Assembly (NCBI GenBank): GCA_027063295.1
Contig: JAMORZ010000174.1
Coordinates: 1 to 5,066 of the forward strand
Direction: 5' to 3'
Source: Sulfurimonas sp.
GTDB taxonomy: Bacteria > Campylobacterota > Campylobacteria > Campylobacterales > Sulfurimonadaceae
Length of the DNA: 5,066 nucleotides
A program made the translations under genes and the position numbers. Within the stretch, counting starts at the first letter, position 1; each line of letters starts with the position of its first letter. The notes beneath the pieces were generated by a model that had not been told where the DNA came from, did no database searches, and saw nothing but the letters and a program-made list of their open reading frames with translations. Shown here in pieces: positions 1 through 5,066 of this stretch.

Positions 1-726
1 AAACGCCTTGCGATTGTCCTTGATGGCAAAGTATTCTCTGCACCAAATATCAATGAGCGTATCGGTGGTGGAAGTGGACAGATATCTGGAAACTATACAG
101 TTCTTGAGGCAAAAGATTTAGCGATCGCTCTGCGCTCAGGTGCACTTTTAGCTCCTATCTTTTTGATGGAGAAACGCTCAGTTGGACCAAGTTTGGGTGC
201 TGATAGCATCAAAGCTTCGCTAATCGCTCTTGTGGGTGGTTTTGTGATGGTTATCATTTTTATGGTGATCTACTACCGTATGGCTGGTGTGATAGCCAAT
301 ATTGCTCTTATTGCTAACCTTTTCATCCTTTTAGCTGTGATGAGTCTCTTTGGAGCGACCCTTACCCTACCAGGCATGGCAGGTATCGTGCTTACTGTTG
401 GTATGGCAGTTGATGCTAATGTTATCATCTCTGAGCGTATCCGTGAGCTTATCTACGAGGGCAAATCGATGCACAAGGCGATCGAAGAGGGGTATGCAAA
501 CGCAATGCGTGCTATTTTGGATGCCAATATTACAACATTGATCGCTTCTGTTGTACTTTATGCTTATGGTACAGGAGCTATTAAAGGGTTTGCTATTACG
601 ATGAGTATTGGTATCTTAGCTTCTATGCTTACAGCAATTTTAGGTACACATGGAATTTATCAAATGCTTGAGAGTAAGATAGCAAAAAGTAAAAACAACA
701 AATTTTGGTTTGGGATTAAGGGGTAG
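1..726 (+). CDS. secD: Protein translocase subunit SecD, C-terminal part (5' end outside window)
   Basis: SecD pairs with SecF in the inner membrane and uses the proton gradient to help SecYEG pull proteins across. The reading frame is open from base 1, so these 241 residues are the C-terminal portion of a larger protein. Residues 1-58 match the end of the periplasmic region (LAIVLDGKV, then a Gly-rich IGGGSGQISG stretch, LAIALRSGALLAP). EKRSVGPSLGADSI then leads into the membrane domain. Five hydrophobic segments are visible, at about 70-92, 96-115, 122-143, 173-190 and 194-216; the first SecD helix lies outside the window. The signature GMAVDANVIISERIRE is at 134-149, and Asp138 corresponds to the conserved membrane Asp implicated in proton coupling. 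The stop (724-726) is followed two bases later by the secF start, and AAGGGG in the last codons serves as the secF ribosome site. The in-frame ATG at 163 is internal. Confidence 0.97.
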   Translation, partial: KRLAIVLDGKVFSAPNINERIGGGSGQISGNYTVLEAKDLAIALRSGALLAPIFLMEKRSVGPSLGADSIKASLIALVGGFVMVIIFMVIYYRMAGVIANIALIANLFILLAVMSLFGATLTLPGMAGIVLTVGMAVDANVIISERIRELIYEGKSMHKAIEEGYANAMRAILDANITTLIASVVLYAYGTGAIKGFAITMSIGILASMLTAILGTHGIYQMLESKIAKSKNNKFWFGIKG

Positions 727-728
727 AG

Positions 729-1700
729 ATGGAGTTTTTTAAATATACAAGAACCTTTAATTTTATGGGCAAATCAAAGTTTGCAATGGTGTTTTCTATT
801 GTTTTGGTGCTTGCTTCTTATGCAACATTGATGACAAAAGGGCTTAATTGGGGTGTTGATTTTGCTGGTGGAACAATAGTGCAAGTAAAATACAAAGATA
901 AAGCTCCAATCAACAAGATGCGCAAAGCCTTAAAAGAGAATGAGATCTTTGATGGTGCTTCAATTAGTGAGTTTGGCTCACCTGATGAAGTTGTTATTCG
1001 TATGAAAACTACAACAGGCAATGTAACAACAGATATAGGTGATGAAACACGTAGTGCTCTCAAAGGTACAGGTGATTTTGAAATACGTCGTGTAGATATT
1101 GTAGGGCCAACAGTTGGAGCAGAGCTAAAAGAAAAAGGGCTTATGTCTTTGATCTTAGCTGTACTTGGAATCTTGATCTATGTTGCATTTCGTTTTGAGT
1201 GGCGTTTTGCTGTGGCTTCTATCGTTGCACTTGTGCACGATGTGAGCATTGCAATGGGTGCAGTATCACTCTTTAGCATAGATGTAAACCTTGATGTTTT
1301 AGCAGCACTTTTGACAATTTTAGGATATTCACTCAACGATACTATTATCGTTTTTGACCGTATCCGTGAGGGTGTAACAAACTCAAGAAATATTGCTCTT
1401 GAAGATACAATCAATGAGTCTATTACAAGAACATTGGCTCGTACGACACTCACTTCTCTTACAACATTTTTTGTGGTGTTTACTCTCTTTATGTTTGGTG
1501 GAGAGATTATCCATGCATTTGCATTTACACTTCTTGTAGGTGTGGTTGTTGGTACATACTCATCGGTTTTTGTTGCATCTCCGATTCTTCTTTTATTTGG
1601 TTTTGATGTAAAAGGGTATCATGAAAAGCTAGCTCAAAAAGCAAAACGTGAAGCTGAAAAACAAAGAATGCGTGACCAGTTTGAATCTGGTACACTTTAG
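729..1700 (+). CDS. secF: Protein translocase subunit SecF
   Basis: SecF is the partner of SecD in the proton-driven accessory complex of the Sec translocon, acting in the inner membrane late in protein export. It has 323 residues, a normal length for stand-alone SecF. Helix 1 is at about 17-35 and is followed by the family hallmark GVDFAGGT at 42-49. A periplasmic domain of about 85 residues ends in RRVDIVGPTVG (120-130). Five more hydrophobic segments follow, at about 136-155, 158-180, 185-209, 240-257 and 262-290. LGYSLNDTIIVFDRIREG (198-215) is the conserved helix-4 motif. Asp204 and Arg238 are 34 residues apart, the same spacing I recall for the functionally important Asp637/Arg671 pair of Thermus SecDF. 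The C-terminus (about 295-318) is charged and probably cytoplasmic. The ATG has a good ribosome site (AAGGGG, 718-723, 5 nt spacing) lying inside secD, so the two genes are co-transcribed and probably translationally coupled. Nothing looks damaged. Confidence 0.98.
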   Translation: MEFFKYTRTFNFMGKSKFAMVFSIVLVLASYATLMTKGLNWGVDFAGGTIVQVKYKDKAPINKMRKALKENEIFDGASISEFGSPDEVVIRMKTTTGNVTTDIGDETRSALKGTGDFEIRRVDIVGPTVGAELKEKGLMSLILAVLGILIYVAFRFEWRFAVASIVALVHDVSIAMGAVSLFSIDVNLDVLAALLTILGYSLNDTIIVFDRIREGVTNSRNIALEDTINESITRTLARTTLTSLTTFFVVFTLFMFGGEIIHAFAFTLLVGVVVGTYSSVFVASPILLLFGFDVKGYHEKLAQKAKREAEKQRMRDQFESGTL

Positions 1701-1726
1701 GCTAAAAAGCTTTATTGCTTTTTAGC
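1701..1726. terminator. Perfect inverted repeat between convergent genes, possible bidirectional terminator
   Basis: GCTAAAAAGC (1701-1710) and GCTTTTTAGC (1717-1726) are exact reverse complements around the six-base loop TTTATT. The hairpin begins directly after the secF stop and overlaps the last four sense codons of the opposing chemoreceptor gene, whose stop codon (1712-1714) sits in the loop. Its place between two convergent genes suits a shared terminator. Neither strand has a clear T-run after the stem; the T tract is inside the stem, so termination efficiency is uncertain. The role is inferred; the dyad itself is certain. Confidence 0.55.
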
Positions 1727-3655
1727 TCCACATAATAATCTTCCAAAACCTTTATCAAGAGCATATGTTACTTTGTAGGTATTGTTCTCTATCTCTTTAT
1801 GCTCTGAACCCATCACTTTAAGTACTATTAGTTGTTTATTGATAAGATCTTGTTGCATTGCATCTTCAAGGAAATAAAATGCTATCCCCTCTGGACTTAT
1901 GTCAAAGAGGTAAGCTGGGATATGTTTACTGTTGAGTTGAACTTCAACACCAATAGGAGGTGAGATGAGTGTTCTCTCAAGTTGTCTGATGTTCAAAACT
2001 GCTTGAAAACCATCGCTGAGTGTTTTAAGATCGGTACTCTCATCCATAATCTCACTAATGCTATTGTTGAGTATTTTAGAAGTTTTGATAGAAGAACCTG
2101 AGTATTCAGAGATTTTATTAAGCCCATCAAATACTTTATCAAGTTGTTCAAGTTGTTTTTCAAACATTGTTTGGAAATTTTCAAGGGAGTATACTGTTGT
2201 GTTAAGGGTAGAATCAATATCGTTAAAGTTACCCTCTAGCTCCTCAGACTTATCTCTAAGCTCTTTAAAAATATGTTGTGTAATTTCTGCATCACTTGTT
2301 ACATCACTGATACTTTGTTCAATAGAAGAGATAACACCTTTGATCTCAATAGCACTTTTACCAGATTTCTCAGCAAGTTTTCTCACTTCATCTGCAACAA
2401 CAGCAAATCCACGTCCATGCTCGCCAGCTCGTGCAGCTTCGATAGCAGCATTAAGAGCAAGAAGGTTTGTCTGATCAGAGATATCAGAGATGGTTTCAAC
2501 TGCGATTGAGACTTCCTCAGAGAGCTCTTTGAGTCCATTGATAGAGTTGATAGTTGTCTCAAGAGATTCATCTACTTTATCGATACTTTGCATATTGGAA
2601 TCAAGGATTTTTTTACCATCATTAACACTTTGCATAGATCTACTTGAATCATTTTTAAGCTCATCCATTTGAGATACCAACTCTTTGTTGTTATGACTTA
2701 CTATATTGATCGATTCTATCGCTTCTTCTACAACATCATGTTGATCTTGTGCAAGTTTGGAGTTGTCGTGTACTTTTACAAGAGAGTAAGAAGCATTAAA
2801 TGTGATCTCTTTTGATTTTGTAACAACATTTTGTATAACAGGCTGTAGAGATCTTGAAGTTTTTGCCAAGTGTCTTGCGATTCTGTCAAACTCATTTGTA
2901 GATGAACCTTGTTGCGTAAGCTCTTTTTGGAAGGACTCATCTATCGTAAAATCACCGTTTTCTATCTTAAAGATTGCATTTAAGATCTGTGTAACACGTT
3001 TTGAGATCTCAAAATAGAAAAAGAGTTGTATCACACCAAGCACTAAAAAGATATTTAAAAACCAGTTCATTCCAATGATAAAGATATTGTTATCAAGGAT
3101 CGCATGGTAGTCTTCAAGATCTATCTTAACATCTTCTACTGCGATGACATCTCCTGGCGTCCATGTAGGGTGACACATCTTACAACGCTCTTCTGCAACG
3201 ATTGGACGTGCCAAGAGATAGTACTCTTTTGTTTCTTCTTTAACAAATTTTTCTTTTTGTTTTTGTGTTTTGTTTTGATTAAAAAATGCTATGAGATCCT
3301 CTTCGTAGGTAGTTGCACGGTTTCTCTCCAGCATAGGGTGCATCGATGCTTGTTTAAAAAACACCTTACCCTCTGAAACATCAGTAAATTTTTTAAAGAT
3401 ATCATTTTGGATAACCTGAGGGATCTCTTGTGATTCACCACCAAAAAACTTTTCATTACGACTCTCTAGTAGAACATCTGCAAAGTTTAAGATAGATTCA
3501 GCTTGTGATTGAAGGTTTTTATTGTACTGTATCTTATTTTCATTATAGAGCTTCCAATAAGCTGCAGTAGTAACCATTACAATGGTAGTAAAGATTAGCA
3601 AAGAGAATGCTGTCGAGATTTTAAATCTTCTTAGGAATTTGAAAAGTTTTGTCAT
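1712..3655 (-). CDS. Methyl-accepting chemotaxis protein with periplasmic heme c (Tll0287-like) sensor and C-terminal PilZ domain
   Basis: This is a membrane chemoreceptor that should control CheA/CheW at the chemoreceptor array. Numbering is for the 647-residue form starting at 3655. A basic N-terminus (KFLRRFK) precedes TM1 at about 11-34. A periplasmic region of about 155 residues follows, then TM2 at about 190-215. The periplasmic part resembles the Tll0287-like/DUF3365 family and contains a heme c motif, C158-K-M-C161-H162, so one covalent heme is expected. A HAMP-like linker spans about 212-265 (ENGDFTID, NEFDRIARHLAK). The long coiled-coil signalling domain runs from about 290 to 545, and its tip (396-431) has the near-invariant NLLALNAAIEAARAGE and GRGFAVVADEVRKLA segments. 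The C-terminal domain carries RQLER (557-561) and DISPEG (585-590), the two c-di-GMP-contacting motifs of PilZ domains. There is no terminal CheR/CheB-tethering pentapeptide like NWETF. The ATG at 3655 is chosen because AAAGG lies 7 nt upstream; an in-frame ATG at 3679 would add eight residues but has no such site. The gene is antisense to its neighbours. The MCP call is certain; the ligand is unknown. Confidence 0.95.
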   Translation of the reverse strand: MTKLFKFLRRFKISTAFSLLIFTTIVMVTTAAYWKLYNENKIQYNKNLQSQAESILNFADVLLESRNEKFFGGESQEIPQVIQNDIFKKFTDVSEGKVFFKQASMHPMLERNRATTYEEDLIAFFNQNKTQKQKEKFVKEETKEYYLLARPIVAEERCKMCHPTWTPGDVIAVEDVKIDLEDYHAILDNNIFIIGMNWFLNIFLVLGVIQLFFYFEISKRVTQILNAIFKIENGDFTIDESFQKELTQQGSSTNEFDRIARHLAKTSRSLQPVIQNVVTKSKEITFNASYSLVKVHDNSKLAQDQHDVVEEAIESINIVSHNNKELVSQMDELKNDSSRSMQSVNDGKKILDSNMQSIDKVDESLETTINSINGLKELSEEVSIAVETISDISDQTNLLALNAAIEAARAGEHGRGFAVVADEVRKLAEKSGKSAIEIKGVISSIEQSISDVTSDAEITQHIFKELRDKSEELEGNFNDIDSTLNTTVYSLENFQTMFEKQLEQLDKVFDGLNKISEYSGSSIKTSKILNNSISEIMDESTDLKTLSDGFQAVLNIRQLERTLISPPIGVEVQLNSKHIPAYLFDISPEGIAFYFLEDAMQQDLINKQLIVLKVMGSEHKEIENNTYKVTYALDKGFGRLLCGAKKQ

Positions 3656-3662
3656 AACATTA

Positions 3663-3667
3663 CCTTT
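3663..3667 (-). promoter_or_regulatory. Ribosome binding site deciding the chemoreceptor start
   Basis: On the minus strand AAAGG lies seven bases before the ATG at 3655-3653. It would sit inside codons 5-6 if translation began at the in-frame ATG at 3679. The product from 3655 begins MTKLFKFLRRFK, with positive charges directly before TM1, as expected for a chemoreceptor. This supports 3655 over 3679. Confidence 0.7.
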
Positions 3668-3773
3668 AAGTTGTGGCATATCTCAAAATTTTAGTGCTTT
3701 GAGGATTAAAAAGATGTTAAGTACACAAAAGATTGAAAAATTTTGTTTCAGTCACTACTTATGATACTTTATG

Positions 3774-3779
3774 TACAAT
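3774..3779 (+). promoter_or_regulatory. Candidate -10 box for the DUF6394-leuS unit
   Basis: TACAAT differs from TATAAT at one base and lies 30 bases before the DUF6394 start, giving a leader of roughly 25 bases. A second candidate, TATGAT, is at 3760-3765. No -35 element at normal spacing is clear: TTGAAA at 3733-3738 is 21 bases from TATGAT. Campylobacterota housekeeping promoters are known to depend weakly on a -35 box and more on upstream AT-rich periodicity, which this region could provide. The call rests mainly on position and on the need for a promoter downstream of the antisense gene. Confidence 0.35.
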
Positions 3780-3796
3780 ACATCCATTAAAATTGT

Positions 3797-3800
3797 GAGG
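3797..3800 (+). promoter_or_regulatory. Ribosome binding site for the DUF6394-type gene
   Basis: GAGG, nine bases before the ATG at 3810, marks that codon as the start. The upstream in-frame ATG at 3771 has no purine-rich site before it and overlaps the candidate -10 box, so the 13 extra residues it would add are unlikely to be translated. Confidence 0.65.
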
Positions 3801-3809
3801 TATGAAGTT

Positions 3810-4148
3810 ATGGATTGGGGTAAAGTTATTTATGTGTTTTTCTCTTTGATGAGTCTAACATCAATTGCCGGGTTTTTGTACGAGCATAGTACGATTGCAC
3901 TTTTTGTAGCAGCGAGTTTAAATCTTGTAAGTACGATTTTAAAAATCGGTGTAAGAAATCTTCTCTCAGCAGAACTTCTAGCTTCATCTTTAGTAGCTGA
4001 CTTACACCTTATTCCTGCGTTTATATATGTGGAGATAGCAGGAAATATGGAATGGGCGATCGCTTTAGCGATAGGAGCTTTGATAGCAAATATCTTCTCA
4101 ATGGGATTAGTTTATATTGAGAGCTCAAAAACACACGAAGAATATTAA
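3810..4148 (+). CDS. Small four-helix membrane protein, DUF6394-type, function unknown
   Basis: This 112-residue hydrophobic protein resembles a conserved Campylobacterota family that I recall as DUF6394 (HP1548 of Helicobacter pylori is, I believe, the counterpart beside leuS). Four membrane segments are visible at about 5-23, 28-45, 55-76 and 82-103, and the C-terminal tail is short and charged (SSKTHEEY). The middle is the most distinctive part: STILKIGVRNLLSAELLAS (41-59), then SLVADLHLIPAF (60-71). It places Lys, Arg, Glu, Asp and His in or beside the membrane, which suggests a functional site rather than a plain anchor. No signal peptidase site, cofactor motif or enzymatic signature is seen. 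It ends 19 bases before leuS and is probably co-transcribed with it. Its position after secDF in related genomes may hint at a membrane biogenesis role, but that is only association. The family name is from memory. Confidence 0.85.
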   Translation: MDWGKVIYVFFSLMSLTSIAGFLYEHSTIALFVAASLNLVSTILKIGVRNLLSAELLASSLVADLHLIPAFIYVEIAGNMEWAIALAIGALIANIFSMGLVYIESSKTHEEY

Positions 4149-4156
4149 GAAAATTT

Positions 4157-4160
4157 AGGA
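4157..4160 (+). promoter_or_regulatory. Ribosome binding site supporting the TTG start of leuS
   Basis: AGGA ends seven bases before the TTG at 4168-4170, a good spacing. The first in-frame ATG downstream encodes residue 38, already inside the nucleotide-binding fold just before the HIGH-type motif, so it cannot be the true start. Confidence 0.75.
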
Positions 4161-4167
4161 AAAAGAT

Positions 4168-5066
4168 TTGGAATATAGCGCATCAAATATTGAAAAAAAA
4201 TGGCAAGAGTATTGGAAACAAAATGAGAGTTTTGAACCGAATGAAGACTTTTTACTTGAGAAGAAATATATCTTAAGTATGTTCCCATTTCCAAGTGGAC
4301 GTTTACATATGGGACATGTGAGAAACTACTCCATCTCTGATGCTTTTGCACGTTACTACCGTCAACAAGGGATGAATGTACTACATCCTATCGGTTTTGA
4401 CTCTTTTGGTATGCCAGCAGAAAACGCAGCGATCAAAAACGGGAGTCATCCGAAAGGTTGGACTTACGATAACATTGACTATATGAAAAATGAGTTTTAC
4501 TCTTTAGGTTTTAGCTTTTCTCGAAAACGTGAACTTGCTACTTCTGATGAGCTTTATACAAAGTTTGAACAAGCTTTTATGATCGATATGTACAACAAAG
4601 GGCTTCTTTACCGTGAAAAAGGTTTGCTCAACTGGTGTCCACACGATCAAACAGTACTTGCAAATGAGCAGGTTATAGATGGTTGTTGTTGGCGTTGTGA
4701 TACTCCGATAGTGAAAAAAGATATGAATCAGTACTACTTCAAGATCACTCAGTATGCTGATGAGCTTTTAGAAGATCTCAAACTTTTAGAAGATGGCTGG
4801 CCAAAACAGGTTTTAACTATGCAGGAGAACTGGATAGGCAAGTCAAACGGACTTGCGTTTGATCTGTTCTTTGATGAAGAGTCAAAAGCAAAACTTGATG
4901 GGAAGTTTGAGAGTTTTGATGTCTTTACGACTCGCCCTGATACTATCTACGGAGTAAGTTATACAGCACTTGCTCCTGAACATGAGATTGTTGAGTATAT
5001 GGTTGCAAACAAGCTTTTAGATGATGATAGTATCGCTGAGATTAAGAAGATGAAAAATACATCATC
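4168..5066 (+). CDS. leuS: Leucyl-tRNA synthetase, N-terminal part (3' end outside window)
   Basis: This cytoplasmic class I synthetase charges tRNA-Leu with leucine using ATP. The first 299 codons are present and the frame runs off the window; bacterial LeuRS is usually somewhat over 800 residues, so about a third is seen. The protein starts MEYSASNIEKKWQEYW, the usual LeuRS N-terminus. The HIGH-type ATP-binding motif is HMGH at 47-50, within FPFPSGRLHMGHVRNY. HPIGFDSFGMPAENAA (73-88) is the conserved continuation of the Rossmann fold. The zinc-binding insert shows NWCPHDQTVLANEQVIDG followed by CCWRC, with Cys157, Cys173, Cys174 and Cys177 as candidate ligands. WIGKSNGL (222-229) leads into the CP1 editing domain, whose Thr-rich TTRPDTIYG motif (254-262) belongs to the site that hydrolyses mischarged tRNA. 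The KMSKS loop lies outside the window. It is the second gene of a probable two-gene unit with the upstream membrane protein gene. No frameshift is seen. Confidence 0.97.
   Translation, partial: MEYSASNIEKKWQEYWKQNESFEPNEDFLLEKKYILSMFPFPSGRLHMGHVRNYSISDAFARYYRQQGMNVLHPIGFDSFGMPAENAAIKNGSHPKGWTYDNIDYMKNEFYSLGFSFSRKRELATSDELYTKFEQAFMIDMYNKGLLYREKGLLNWCPHDQTVLANEQVIDGCCWRCDTPIVKKDMNQYYFKITQYADELLEDLKLLEDGWPKQVLTMQENWIGKSNGLAFDLFFDEESKAKLDGKFESFDVFTTRPDTIYGVSYTALAPEHEIVEYMVANKLLDDDSIAEIKKMKNTS

Larger units (their letters stand above)
3656..3809. promoter_or_regulatory. Divergent intergenic region between chemoreceptor and DUF6394-leuS genes
   Basis: This 154-base AT-rich stretch separates two genes transcribed away from each other, so it must hold promoters for both unless one is read from far upstream. 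On the minus strand I see no convincing sigma-70, sigma-28 (TAAA with a CGATAT-type -10) or sigma-54 (GG-N10-GC) match for the chemoreceptor. A weak dyad, ACAAAA (3725-3730) and TTTTGT (3741-3746) around ten bases, lies near the middle and could be an operator or chance in AT-rich DNA. No small ORF with a ribosome site was recognised here. Confidence 0.55.

Noticed and set aside
163..726. A complete 187-residue ORF beginning at the ATG at 163
   Set aside because: The frame is open and strongly SecD-like from base 1; this ATG is an internal Met just before the EKRSVGPS motif.
818..1453. Minus-strand ORFs inside secF
   Set aside because: They are antisense to a well-conserved secF, with no recognisable protein or ribosome site.
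2058..2474. Plus-strand 138-residue ORF opposite the chemoreceptor gene
   Set aside because: It is Ser/Leu-rich with no motif, as expected from the antisense of a coiled-coil gene; other plus-strand ORFs at 2273, 2490, 2802 and 3104 are likewise shadows.
3656..3679. Upstream in-frame ATG (3679) as the chemoreceptor start
   Set aside because: The good ribosome site at 3663-3667 would lie inside the gene, and the natural basic N-terminus before TM1 begins at the ATG at 3655.
3771..3809. Upstream in-frame ATG (3771) as the DUF6394 start
   Set aside because: It has no ribosome site and overlaps a candidate -10 box; the family as I recall it starts MDWGK at 3810.
1701..3809. Mobile element carrying the chemoreceptor gene
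   Set aside because: No transposase, integrase, terminal inverted repeats or flanking direct repeats could be found at either edge.
121..4063. Two GCGATCGC palindromes (121-128 and 4056-4063), reminiscent of HIP1-type repeats
   Set aside because: Both encode Ala-Ile-Ala in hydrophobic protein segments; two copies in 5 kb, both codon-driven, are not evidence of a repeat family.
4145..4351. Minus-strand 68-residue ORF over the leuS start
   Set aside because: It is antisense to the conserved LeuRS N-terminus and shows no protein features of its own.

Overview
The window looks like a piece of chromosome from a Campylobacterota bacterium (formerly Epsilonproteobacteria), perhaps a free-living relative of Sulfurimonas or Sulfurovum. 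The DNA is AT-rich and the genes are tightly packed. The order secD - secF - small DUF6394-type membrane protein - leuS is one I recall from Helicobacter and Campylobacter relatives. The genus is an inference from gene order and protein style, not from a database search.

Layout. Positions 1-726 (+) hold the C-terminal part of SecD, cut by the window edge. Positions 729-1700 (+) hold complete SecF, two bases after the secD stop. A short convergent junction (1701-1726) carries a perfect 10-bp inverted repeat that could terminate transcription in both directions. Positions 1712-3655 (-) hold a large methyl-accepting chemotaxis protein. Positions 3656-3809 form a divergent intergenic region that should hold promoters for both sides. 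Positions 3810-4148 (+) hold a four-helix membrane protein of unknown function. Positions 4168-5066 (+) hold the first 299 codons of leucyl-tRNA synthetase, starting at TTG and running off the window.

How the genes work together. SecD and SecF form the proton-driven accessory complex of the Sec translocon. DUF6394 and leuS are only 19 bases apart and probably form one transcription unit. The chemoreceptor lies antisense between secF and DUF6394, so it interrupts an otherwise co-directional housekeeping cluster.

The most interesting element is that chemoreceptor. Its periplasmic region carries a CxxCH heme c motif in a Tll0287-like (DUF3365) context. It is followed by a HAMP-like linker and a classic MCP signalling hairpin. 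The C-terminal domain has both sequence marks of a c-di-GMP-binding PilZ domain (RxxxR, then DxSxxG 24 residues later). One protein may therefore couple a redox or gas signal outside the cytoplasm, and c-di-GMP level inside, to the chemotaxis machinery. No RNA genes, CRISPR arrays, insertion sequences or phage genes were seen.
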